Part shown: one piece after another, positions 1 to 9,358 of the stretch
How positions within the stretch are numbered: the first letter of the stretch is position 1
Layout of the letters: each line of letters begins with the position of its first letter
Assembly (NCBI GenBank): GCA_964036045.1
Contig: OZ038381.1
Span: 130,393,708-130,457,707, forward strand
Length of the DNA: 64,000 nt
Source: Eutreptiella sp. 'Long Island Sound 2002'
Taxonomy: Eukaryota; Euglenozoa; Euglenophyceae; Eutreptiales; Eutreptiaceae
Direction of reading: 5' to 3'
Program-made: the position numbers and the translations under genes
The notes under the pieces: model-generated
Seen by the model: only the letters and a program-made list of their open reading frames with translations
Databases searched by the model: none
Told to the model about the DNA's origin: nothing

Positions 1-2
1 TG

Positions 3-1133
3 TGGTCCATTCCACTGCCGCTGGACCGCGGTGAGTTGCGGGTCCGGGAGTGGAATCGGTATCTGCGGAAGTACCGCAGATGCCTCAAGTTGGTGGAAGA
101 CTGGAACGAGGCCAGTGAGATCCGCCACTTGCTGAAGGACGTCCTCCCCGGCAACTGGAAGCGACGAGTGGAGGACGAGGAGAAGAAGCGCGCCAAGAAG
201 CGGGTGGCGGTGCGGATTATGGCGGCGGAGGATACCCATGCGGGTATCATGGAGTTCTTCAGGAGGAACCTGGGCGAACCCAACCGGATGTTGGGCCTGA
301 AGAACGCCGTGTACGTGGAGGTGTCTGGAGACTCCATGGGACAAAGGCTGCTGCGCCTCAACAACGTGGAGTGGAGGCGCGGGGAGCCGCTGAGGATGCA
401 AGTCATCTTCGCCCGCATGAGCTTGGACGAGATCGTGAAGTACATCACGGTGGAGTTGAAGCTCAATGCGAAGAACGAGGCCCACGTGCAGGATCGACAT
501 GGTCATGGACAACGAGGCCACCGAGAAGACCGCCATCATCGGGAGGTCCAGGAGGACACGGCCAACTCCGCGGAGGATGGTAGTGGGAGTGGCCAAGACC
601 ACTGGTCCCGAGAGGATCACGAGGAGGCCCATTTCGCGTTTGTGGCGCACAACGTGAAGAACAATGGTCAGGATCGGTCCAGATGGAGCCAGGTGGGACC
701 CAAGAAGGGCAAAGAGCCAAGGAGGATCGGGAACCCACCGCTCTCGTTCCGGGAGTACAGGTCTCAGCACGACGGGTGCTGGGTATGTTATGGCAAGGGA
801 AACAACCATGCACATGACCACCGTCAGTGCAAGGTGTATGAGGCAGACAAGAAGGCCTACTTCGCCGCCCACCCCGAGAAGAAGCCCAAGGAGCAGCGGA
901 TTTCCGATTGGAAGGCGAAGGGCGGAGACGGGGGAAAAGGCCAAGGCAAAGGCCAAGGAAAAGGCGGAGGAAGAGGCTATGGTGGTGGACCTGGCCAAGA
1001 CCGACGAGTGAGGTCGATCGAGGAGGTTGCTGAGGACATGTTGAGGACGTTGGAGGAACTCAAAGCCCAGCAACGTGGTGGACAAAGTCCTGGCAGATCG
1101 CAGCCGGAAGGGGCTGCGGGAAGCCAAGTCTAG
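3..1133 (+). pseudogene. TyA gag, 5'-truncated by the window edge
   Basis: The frame is open from base 3, so the true start is outside the window. The first part (to about residue 155) is charged and helix-like, as expected for capsid. A zinc-knuckle-like motif CWVCYGKGNNHAHDHRQC lies near nt 774-830. Its spacing is CX2CX6HX6C, wider than the usual retroviral CX2CX4HX4C. A basic glycine/lysine-rich tail follows (GKGQGKGQGKGGGRG), suited to binding RNA. The stretch from about 490 to 620 is unusually His/Arg/Asp-rich and may be read in a shifted frame. The frame ends in TAG at 1131-1133, overlapping the protease frame by about 59 bases, so gag and pol lie in different frames as in many Ty3/gypsy elements. 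Confidence 0.8.
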
Positions 1134-2400
1134 AGGAGTCCCCACGGGAGTGGGACCTCGGAGGTCTCTCCTCCGAAAATCAGTGGAATCCCAGAGAAAG
1201 CGAAGGCACATCGGGTGCCGAAGAAGGCTCCAAGAAGAGCCAAAACCACTGAGTTTCGCCACTCCCAACCCCTGGAGCGCCCTGCCAAGGGAAGTACATG
1301 TGGGTACGGGAAATGGCAAGAAGGAAGGAGCGACCACGGAGAGCCCCGTGGACGGGCAGGACCAACCCACGATCTACACCATCCGTGACCATACCCTTGA
1401 AGTCCTGATGCACCCGGACGTGCTAGAGTTGCATGCCGTGAGAGTCGTCCATACACCTCATGGCGACGAGCGGCAGTTGCACTTGAAAGTGCGAGTACGG
1501 TGCGGACGAGAGGAGAAGGTGGTGGATGTGTTGGTGGATACGGGTGCCCAGGTGAGCCTGGTCCGGAGAGGGTTGTTCAAGGAGGAATTCCTGCAGCCCA
1601 GCCGGAGACCGGTCCGCCTGAAGGTCGCCAATGGAGCGATCATGGGTGGCGGCACCCATGAGGCCACTATCAGTATAGAATTCTGGGAACATGAGCGCTT
1701 GGACCGCCCTGATCAGGCGAAGAGAAGCACTCTATCCGGGAACTTCTATGGGGCCGACATTACCGATTGGGATATGATCATGGGGTATGACTTCATGGTG
1801 GCAAATGCCATTGGAGCCCTTCCCCATCGTGCAACGCTGGTCCGGGAGGATGATGAATGCCTAACATGGCTGTCCACGGACTATGCATGCGGATCATCCC
1901 AATGGAATGCTGAGGAAGAGGATCGGATCGTCCGAGCGGTGCAAGCTGTGGGTGCCAAGTCCAGAGGAGACCGTGGAGTTCAGCTCACGGAGTATGGAAT
2001 GGCGCCGCAAGTGTACACCAGGATGATTCAGACGCTGGGAGCTAAAGTGCCCGGGACGGACGTCTTCGCTTCCCGGCATGCCCCACTTCTGCGGAAGTGT
2101 AGGAGGCATTGGCATCGAGGAGACTCAGCCTGGCACAGGCATTGGGGTATGAAGGAGTGGGGGCCCATGTATTGGCATGGCTCCCTGGACAATACCAGAC
2201 GTACGGTGGAGAAGATCATCGCGGATAGGGCGAAGGGGATCCTGGTCATAACCGGCATTGGATCCACCCCATGTCCGCTGGAGGGTCTCAAGTCGACGCT
2301 GGACTCCATCACCCTGAACGAGATGTCATTCGGGCCAGAGGAGGAGTTGTTCATCGACGCCAGTGTGTATCAATGCCCTCCCCGGGTCAAGCGTGGGGTA
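1075..2400 (+). pseudogene. TyA pol, aspartic protease region
   Basis: The retropepsin active site is visible as VDVLVDTGAQVSLVRRGLF near nt 1525-1581, preceded by a beta-rich stretch and followed by the second half of a retropepsin fold with the motif IMGYDFM near 1780. The protease cleaves the Gag-Pol polyprotein. This frame runs on to a stop at 2484, but homologous-looking pol sequence (TKAFLVDGAQ) moves to another frame near 2385-2400, next to a GGGG run. A one-base loss there is the simplest explanation, so the last 30 codons of this frame are spurious. Confidence 0.82.
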
Positions 2401-3602
2401 CCAAGGCTTTCCTGGTGGATGGGGCGCAGGCCCAGCCCACGGGTGATGAAGCACTCATCCGTAGGGTGGAAGCGGTGCCCATGAAGGTCATGTTTGAGCC
2501 CAAGGAGGGGACGGATCAGCCAGTGGATGGCATTGACATCCTGTCCCACTCCGAGATCGATGACGTCGTCAACTACATGCGAATGGGGATGCACGACCGT
2601 GTGGCAGCCAAGAAGAGGCGGGCCATGGTCACATCTCCGCATTGGTGGGATGACAAGATGTTGGTCACCGGCAAGTACGAGAAGGATGAGTTCGTGGCGA
2701 GGGTCATGGATCACATCGCGGACCAATACGATGGTCCGGTTGGGTCGGACCCACCAACATGGGATTTTCCAAGAATGGGTGCCGATAGCGACAGTCACCA
2801 GCCCGAGGCCGCAAATTTCCGAAGATTATCGGTGGGAAGTGCACCCCACGACGATGAAGACGGCACATTGGACGAGGAGAAGTCGGATTCGGACCCAGAA
2901 GAGGCCTATACCGCAGTGCGGTCGGTTGTATCGATACCGAAGCAAGCGGCTGAAGGGGCCCAGGAGAACCCGAAGGTCGCCGAGCTGAAGGAGAGGCTGA
3001 TCAAAGCCTATCCGCGGCTATTCAGTGGCGTCGCCAACAAGAACCCTCCAGATCGTGGGAGGTTTGGTACAGCGAAGATCAAGCTGAAGCCGGACCCGAA
3101 GATCTATCGTCATCGGGAGTACCAACTTCAGGGCGATCGGGCCGAGGCCATGAAGAAGCTGTTGGCCGAGTTCATTGAGCGGGGATGGATCGAACCCTCC
3201 GACAGTGAGTGGGCCAGCCCCGCCTTCATCGTGCCCAAGAAGGAGAAGGGCGAGTGGAGGTTGGTGGTTGATTACAGAGGTTTGAACGAGCAGACCGAGC
3301 ACGACTCGTACTCGCTTCCCCTGATCGACTCCATCCTCCAAAAGCAACAGAAAAAGCGGATTTTCACGGTGTTGGACCTGAAACACGCCTACCACCAGAT
3401 GCCGCTACACCCGGACTCCAGGCCTTGCACAGCGATGTCGACGCCGCTGGGGCCCATGCAGTGGAAAGTGGTTCCTATGGGTGCCAAGAATGGCAACGCC
3501 GCTTTCCAGCGCATGATGGAGGACCTACTCGGTCCTGTCCGGGACTGTGCCGATCCCTTCGTGGATGACATCATCATCACGGGTCCGGCACGGAGAACAT
3601 GA
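2385..3602 (+). pseudogene. TyA pol, reverse transcriptase fingers and palm
   Basis: After a linker of roughly 200 residues the RT begins around nt 3090. Visible landmarks are ASPAFIVPKKEKGEWR, LVVDYRGLNEQT, FTVLDLKHAYHQMPLHP (motif A, catalytic Asp in VLDLKHAY), the PLGPMQWKVVPMGAKN region (motif B) and FVDDIIITG near 3558-3585 (the YXDD box, here FVDD). The frame is closed by TGA at 3600-3602. Shifting by one base near 3585-3598 restores continuity with the next frame (SGTENMTEDEL), so a one-base deletion is inferred. This frame opens upstream at 2271, but its first ~38 codons are out of the pol reading frame. Confidence 0.88.
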
Positions 3603-5785
3603 CCGAGGATGAGCTCATCGACGCGCATGAGAAGGATCTGCGCCGAGTGCTCAGCGAGTTGGACAAGCACAACATGGTGTGCAAGCCCACCAAAGCCTCA
3701 CTCTTCGTGAAGGAAGTGGAGTTCGCGGGTCACGTGGTTGGTCACGGGCAACGCCGTCCCATGCCTGGGAAGCTGGCGTCCCTGCACCACTGGGAGAAGC
3801 CCCAGACCATCAGCGAACTTTGGTCCTTCATGGGGTTCTGCAATTACTATTCGGGCTAAGTCTGGATGTATGCAGAACTCTCGGGGCCGCTGCACAAGAT
3901 GCTGCAGGTGGGGAAGTTCGATGGCCGGAAGGGGAGCAAGAAGAAGCTTGCCTGGACCCCTGAGGCTGAAGATGCGTTCAACAGCCTGAAGGAGCGACTC
4001 CTTGGGCAGTTGGGGCTATTCCTGGTGGACCCGGACAAGGGATTCGTGCTACGGACAGACGCCTCGGACTCTGCCGTGGGGGCAGTCCTCGAGCAGGTTC
4101 GGGACGACGGGACTCATGTTCCCGTGGCGCTTTGGAGCAGGATCCTGGCCGAGGGCCAACGCCGAACATGGACCGCGAGGGAGAAGGAGACATACGCCAT
4201 TGTATGTGCGCTCAGGAAGTGGTCTGGCCACATCGGACTGCAGCCGGTGGTGGTTTGCACGGACCACCAGTCCCTACAGAGCTGGCACAAGGAGCATGTC
4301 GACACCCCCTCAGGACCAGCCGCAAGGAGGGCCCGATGGCACGAGACGTTCGCCAAGTTCGACCTCAGCGTCGTATACGTCCCGGGGAAGGACAACACTG
4401 TGGCAGATTGCCTCAGTCGATTGGCCTACCCTGCGGGCAAGGCTTGGATGGACATATCCAGCCATGGGGACGCCGAGGAAACCGAGGAGGCCAAGCGCAT
4501 CATCGAGATGGAGAAGGTCATGGAGCAAGAGGGGGTCAAGTGCTTTGTGGTGATGGCAAACCGTACGGACCTGGCCAAGTTCCGGGGTGCCCGCGTCCAA
4601 GCTATTCGAGAGGAAACCCTCGAGCAATGGATGGTGGCCCCTGTAGAGCTAGTCAGGTCGGTGCTCACAGAAGACTGGTCGGATGACTACGCGGCGTCCG
4701 AGCACTGGAGCAAGTACTGGAGTGCCGTGAGCGCCCCGTCGGACGACGAGTGGCCTGAGGGCTTGACCGAGGATGGGGATAAGTTATTCCTCAAGGACAA
4801 GCTGCTGGTACCCGAGAACCGAGTGGAGGAGCTCATTGACCATTGGCACAACGCCCAGCTCATGCACCCTGGCCGAGACAAGATGCAGCAGGACCTGGAG
4901 TGGCGTTTCAAGTTCCCTCCGGGGTACTACGCCATCCTGGATAGGTACTGCAGCGACTGTGCCGTGTGTCGGGCCACGAAGAGCCCCAACCACTCCACAG
5001 CGGGCAACCCGGTGTATACGGCTATACCGGAGGCCCCTATGCGGTCCGTGGCAATGGATGTATTCGCCATGCCTGAGGTCACCGTGGAAGGAGAGACCTA
5101 CGACTGTGTCATCCTGGCGGTGGATAGGCACAGTGGGTATATCGTGGCGGTCCCTGGCAAGAAGTCCAAGAAGAAGGACAAGAAGGACAAGCATGGAGTG
5201 GGGCTGCAGGCCAAGACCGTCGCTAATGCCATGATCAGGCATTGGCTGACGATTTTTGATGTCCCAGCTGTCATCTGCAGCGATCAGGGCAGTCAATTCG
5301 TGGGGACGTGGTTCAAGACGATGTGCAAGCACATGCGGATTCGGCAAGCCAAGACCGTGGCGTACCACAGCCAGTCGAATGGCCGTGCTGAGGTGGCCGG
5401 GCGGCAGATGTTCGAGAAGTTCCGCCAGCTGCACATTGACGAACCGGGCCCGAACTGGTATAATTCGCTGTGGAGAGTGCTCCAAGCGTATCACGACCTT
5501 TCGGGACCCACTGGACTGTCGCCCCATCGCATCCTGTTCCTACGGGATCGAGTGTCACGCACTCTCCCGTGGATGAACCATGGCAAAGTGGCCCGGGATG
5601 CGAACGCTATGATGGCGGAGGCGGACGACACGGCGGCCAAGGTGTGCAAGGCACTACAGGACGAGCATGACAAGAGGGCCAAGTACTTCAAGCAGGGAAA
5701 AGTCCAGAAGTATGCTCTCCAAGACACCGTGCCGGTGGAGCGGCACCACAAGGATGTCCTATCCACGCATCGGCAGGCATCTTGA
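3599..5785 (+). pseudogene. TyA pol, RT thumb, RNase H and integrase
   Basis: This continues pol after the frameshift. The RT thumb/connection ends with MGFCNYYSG at 3857, where an in-frame TAA interrupts it; the frame resumes at once (VWMYAELSGPLHKM). RNase H follows with its acidic residues in context: RTDASDS near 4050, REKETYAI, CTDHQSL and NTVADCLSRL. Integrase then shows an HHCC zinc finger (HWHNAQLMHPGRD, then CSDCAVC near 4950) and the DDE residues in AMDVFAM, CSDQGSQFVG and NGRAEVAG. The frame ends in TGA at 5783-5785, probably a mutated TGG, because the same frame continues into the C-terminal module. Confidence 0.9.
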
Positions 5786-6202
5786 TATGTGCCGGGGGTA
5801 ATCGTGCGGAAGGTCGGGCAGGATTTGTATGCGGTTCGTGTGGGGGATAACAAGATCCTGGACCGCGACCATACCCAGCTTCGTTACCGAGCACCAGACC
5901 CCAGCGGACGTCCCGTCACCTTCGAGTTCACGGCCGGCGATGTGGACTCGGACGACGAGGGTGAGGACGACGACTTCACCGCCGAGAAGATCCTGGCGGA
6001 CAAGCCGGACCCGGGGACGCCTGGGGGGAGGCTTTACAAAGTCCGTTGGAAGGGATTCGCCGCATCCAGGGACTCGTGGGAACCTCCGAGCAGTTTTGTG
6101 CCGAGGCACACCACGGTCTGGATGGACTACCTAAAGAAAAAGGATATTTCTTTGGATGTCAAGGACGTGTTGGTCGATTTGGTTGCTGCTGTAGCACCGT
6201 AA
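5786..6202 (+). pseudogene. TyA pol C-terminus with chromodomain
   Basis: In the same frame as the integrase, past the TGA at 5783-5785, the sequence continues with a short module (VPGVIVRKVGQDLYAVRVGD) like the post-integrase region of chromoviruses. An acidic linker follows, then a chromodomain at about 5975-6115: FTAEKILADK, then LYKVRWKGFAASRDSWEPPSSF. The aromatic and WKG/SWEP positions fit chromodomains that bind methylated histone tails and steer integration to heterochromatin. It ends in TAA at 6200-6202. A standalone gene is unlikely, since the only in-frame start after the stop is non-ATG. Confidence 0.88.
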
Positions 6203-7328
6203 TGGATCCCCCTTGGCGTTTTGTTTGTTTCTGTGAATGGGGAGACAAGTGAGGGTGTTCATCCGGGGATTTTTCGGCCTTGATCGGCCATATACCCCCT
6301 TCACTCAATCTCCACATATATATTGCATTGTGGTATACTTATTTAGGTCGACCGACGACGTTTCTCTATCTTTGATCCCCTTGGTCCATGTTGTAGATCA
6401 AGTGGAGACCGGATACGGCGTAGGGCGCTGAGTATCAGTGTCCTCACCCCTCCCTTGGGGCATGGGGGACGCCTACGACGTGTGTGGGGCCTCCATGTGT
6501 CCTTGGGACATGGAGGGGGGGGTTGGAGCCCATTGGGGTCCTCCCGTCCTCTCTTCATTCTTTTCCGAGCGGATACAACGCTCTGAGAAGGGGGGTGAAG
6601 CCGGTTCGGACCCCCGTGGCCATCTTGGGGTCACTTGGGGTGTGTATCTATGTGCCGGCAAGCCGCCATTGGCTCATATCATACTCTCCCATCCACCTGA
6701 CCTAACCCGATGTGATAGTGTGATAGGTTTGGCCATTCCGGCTATGAGCGGCCATATTCAGAACCGAGGCACCGCCAGCGGAGATTTATATATCGGAATA
6801 TCAGGAATCAACAGGGTTTTATTATCATAATGTTTCCGTAATTTTTCAGCCTTTCGTTCTGATGGTCAATGTATCGGCGACCGTCAGTTGGCTCGCGATT
6901 TTGCGTTAACCGATTGGTTAACTGTTATTTCCAGATATTTTGGCGGATACTCCGTTGAAGGGTCAGATTTCATCAGCGAAGGGTTCGTTGCTTCCGCAAT
7001 TTTCTAAATAAGCACTCGAAATTTTAATCTGAATTTTTCGCGATGTCGAAATCGGATTTTCGACTTCGACATGGCCGCACTTGATTTGGACTTCGTCGAT
7101 TGGTCATACTCCTTTCCCTATGCTCGAATCAGGTTTCCCTTATACTTGCCACCCATTTGACTTGGAGATCTAAGGGAAACAAAAGTGAATCGTGGGACCA
7201 CTTTGAAGGACCATATCTACGCGCGAGTGTGAGGAAAGAGAATAAAGAAGGTTGGGTTGCAAGAGCCTTAGTCTCAAGTTAATTTAGAAAGCATCAAACG
7301 CCTTTGGTGCGCACACATGCCCAGTGTA
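6203..7328. other. No gene: TyA 3' region, possible 3' LTR, then AT-rich spacer
   Basis: No convincing coding sequence. The part to about 6840 probably contains the TyA 3' LTR. It has a TATA-like tttatatatcgg near 6784, a CT/GG-rich block at 6436-6560 with inverted ccatgtgtcc/ggacatgg words, and a run ending in ttttattatca near 6820. Without the 5' LTR this cannot be confirmed. From about 6840 to 7328 the base composition becomes AT-rich and I recognise nothing. Confidence 0.4.
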
Positions 7329-7714
7329 TCGGATTTACCCGAATAGGTGAGGAGGAAAGAAGAGATGGCGAAGCAATAGCACTACACAAGAGACATATAT
7401 GAGCCAACTCCATAAAACCGGTTTGTTTTCTCTGTTTTCTGCTCTATAGGTGCCCTTTGCTACCTTTCATTGAAACGGGCACCCTCAAAATATACACAAA
7501 AATGGTATTATACATGAAAAATGAATTTTTGACCTCAAATACCCCCTCCATGGGGTTTGAACCCACACTCTACCAACGTTAGAGTTGTGTTTTTCCTCTA
7601 AGCTACGACCTGTCGTCGACGATCTCAGAGAAAACCGTAGTATAATAAGAAATTTGGAAAATCAGTACTCCTTACATGCTCCAACCACTATTAACCTCCC
7701 ATGCTCTTAAAACC
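7329..7714 (+). repeat. DIRS inverted terminal repeat, left copy (interrupted)
   Basis: It has two parts: 7329-7410 (tcggatttacccg to gagccaactc) and 7659-7714 (aaatcagtactcc to cttaaaacc). The second part is a 56-bp near-perfect reverse complement of 11956-12011. The first part corresponds more loosely to 12012-12056, sharing the agcactacacaa...atatatg...ccaactc skeleton. The intervening 7411-7658 has no counterpart in the right repeat and is annotated separately as an insertion. Confidence 0.85.
7411..7658 (-). mobile_element. tRNA-derived (SINE-like) insertion inside the DIRS left ITR
   Basis: About 248 bp interrupt the left inverted repeat between gagccaactc and aaatcagt, which are contiguous in the right repeat. 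On the minus strand it has an A-box-like TAGCTTAGAGG and a B-box-like GGTTCAAACCC (7556-7566), with the flanking T-stem GTGGG/CCCAT. I could not pair a tRNA acceptor stem, so it is not a functional tRNA gene. A pol III-driven SINE is the likeliest reading. No clear target-site duplication was found. Confidence 0.5.
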
Positions 7715-7784
7715 TTGGCAACCGACGACCCAAGTGTCAACTGCTTTTCACGGTGAGCGAAGAACTTAAGGGAGGGACAGGGTG

Positions 7785-7901
7785 GGCATATATGTGTCTT
7801 GTGTAGTGCTCTTGCTTCGCCATCTCTTCTTTCCTCCTCACCTATTCGGGTAAATCCGAGCTGGCTCAGCTAGCACTACACAATCCCCATATATGGGCAA
7901 C
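7785..7901 (+). repeat. DIRS internal complementary region
   Basis: 7785-7859 is the reverse complement of the left terminus (7329-7401) with about two mismatches. 7860-7901 is the reverse complement of the right terminus (12018-12056). The two pieces abut exactly between 7859 and 7860. In DIRS elements this region is thought to template the joining of the two ends during formation of the circular intermediate. Confidence 0.9.
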
Positions 7902-7945
7902 AGAACGGAAGACTGAGCTCCCGTGAACTGAACTCTTTATAAGAA

Positions 7946-9358
7946 TTAATTAATCGCCAGGCGCGAAGCGCGCGCCGCTTCTCCAGTCGCCAGATCAGGA
8001 GGGACCAGAACTTGCGCGATGCGCAACAGAGCTCTGGTCCTGTCGTAAAACTTTCTGAATGTATCGTAACAGGACCGATCTCCCAATGCTGCTACCACAT
8101 GCGGATCCACGCCAAGATAGATTAGTGCAGTTGCTGCTGCTCCTCGTGTAGATTGCGCGGAAAACGAATCCGTCTCCAGTTCCCCCAATTCCAGTAGGTG
8201 TTTCCTTAACCAGCGAGTAGTGAGACCGTTGATGGTATCAGATGATAAAGGCTTCCGTGGCTTTCGTAGGGACACAAAAATCTCAGAACCCTCGTAATCA
8301 CCAGTAGCCTCCAAATAACGCGCTAAGCAGCGCTGCGGATCAATTGACGGTGGCGTAACATTGTGAATAGGATAACGTGCATAGTATCTCCTCCCTTTGC
8401 GCTTAGCAGAAATGAACCAAGGCTGAGCAGCGCGTTGGATATCCCTACGTGATCGCGCCAGATCAACGCCTCGGAACAAGGCAAAGAATCTCAAGGACAA
8501 AATGGCTTGCAAGCGCAGCTGAGCTTCCGTCTCCACAGGTTGCTGGTGCATGACTTGTATAAGACGCCGTACATCATAGAAACGATGATAATGAGGAACA
8601 CTGACGAACCAGTCACGTTTCAAGGTGCGTAGCATACCCTCGAAACGTAGTTGCGAAAAGCACGGGAATAAACACACTGCTGAATACGCCATACGCCCAG
8701 CACTTAAAGAATGCGTGCGTGAAAACTTTAAAAGTTGCACCGCCACCGTCATCAGTGGGATTTGACCAAAGCGCTCCACCTTTAACAGTGGAGCAAGCGC
8801 CGCGTCTTGTAACAAGAGCGTACCAAACATGTGCCATGCAGAATTGTAACGTTTCAAGGTGTCCTTTCCGATTTCATTGATGATAAGCGTCGCCTCTTCG
8901 TTGGTAGCTCCTCGCAATTGATAGTATTCACGCAAACATACGCCAAGGTCAACACGAAACGTGGTTGTGTCTCCGTGCCGTCTGGCATTTGCAAACGGAA
9001 CACCGACGTGTTCACTGCGAACTTCACGTGTTTCATCAATAGGTTCCACCAAACCTCGCGCGGCCTGTACGGCAGAGCCATGAGAACCTTCACCCCTGGT
9101 GACTCCAACACTTTGTTGACCAACTGAGGTATGTGCTTGAACGGCGGGAAGACCCACCCCGGTGAAAGTAAAGTTAGATTCTGGGAGAAGACATCGATGG
9201 CGTAAGCCCCCGGCTGAGGACACGGACTGACGAACTTGCTGCACACCGCATTGGAACTCCTTGACATCCAATCGATTTCCGGCTGAATCCAACTTTTGAA
9301 CTCCTCCAGGATCCAAGTCAACACGTCCGACGGGAAGGTAGCCTCCGACGGTGTCCAA
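7946..9358 (-). CDS. DIRS tyrosine recombinase
   Basis: The enzyme joins the circular cDNA to target DNA by strand exchange through a covalent tyrosine intermediate. Residues from about 143 onward form the real protein: a helical N-terminal DNA-binding domain (REYYQLRGATNEE through the 200s) and a C-terminal catalytic domain. Catalytic landmarks are Arg296 (ALFRGVDLAR), QSTR at 402-405, and Tyr438 (TFRKFYDR, codon 8045-8047). The usual motif is HxxR, so residue 402 is Gln where His is expected. Residues 1 to about 140 lie in a frame overlapping the RT ORF (8854-9358) and look like read-through of its other frame. Translation of the authentic protein therefore probably depends on a frameshift or an internal start near 8930. 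Confidence 0.88.
   Translation of the reverse strand: MDTVGGYLPVGRVDLDPGGVQKLDSAGNRLDVKEFQCGVQQVRQSVSSAGGLRHRCLLPESNFTFTGVGLPAVQAHTSVGQQSVGVTRGEGSHGSAVQAARGLVEPIDETREVRSEHVGVPFANARRHGDTTTFRVDLGVCLREYYQLRGATNEEATLIINEIGKDTLKRYNSAWHMFGTLLLQDAALAPLLKVERFGQIPLMTVAVQLLKFSRTHSLSAGRMAYSAVCLFPCFSQLRFEGMLRTLKRDWFVSVPHYHRFYDVRRLIQVMHQQPVETEAQLRLQAILSLRFFALFRGVDLARSRRDIQRAAQPWFISAKRKGRRYYARYPIHNVTPPSIDPQRCLARYLEATGDYEGSEIFVSLRKPRKPLSSDTINGLTTRWLRKHLLELGELETDSFSAQSTRGAAATALIYLGVDPHVVAALGDRSCYDTFRKFYDRTRALLRIAQVLVPPDLATGEAARASRLAIN

Larger units (their letters stand above)
1..6202 (+). mobile_element. TyA: Ty3/gypsy chromodomain retrotransposon, degraded, 5' end outside window
   Basis: The domains run in order gag with a zinc knuckle, aspartic protease, reverse transcriptase, RNase H, integrase, chromodomain. 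That is the Ty3/gypsy chromovirus order, with integrase after RNase H. The 5' LTR, primer site and start of gag lie left of the window. The coding part carries apparent single-base frameshifts near 2385-2400 and 3585-3600 and in-frame stops TAA 3857-3859 and TGA 5783-5785, so this copy should not make a full polyprotein. A 3' LTR probably lies between 6203 and about 6840 but cannot be delimited without its partner. TyA is clearly a different family from TyD and TyE: the gag, the protease surroundings and the RT active-site variant (FVDD rather than HIDD) all differ. Confidence 0.93.

Noticed and set aside
7545-7625. A functional tRNA gene on the minus strand
   Set aside because: A- and B-box motifs and a T-arm are present, but the acceptor stem does not pair and the anticodon arm is not convincing. 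Annotated as tRNA-derived instead.
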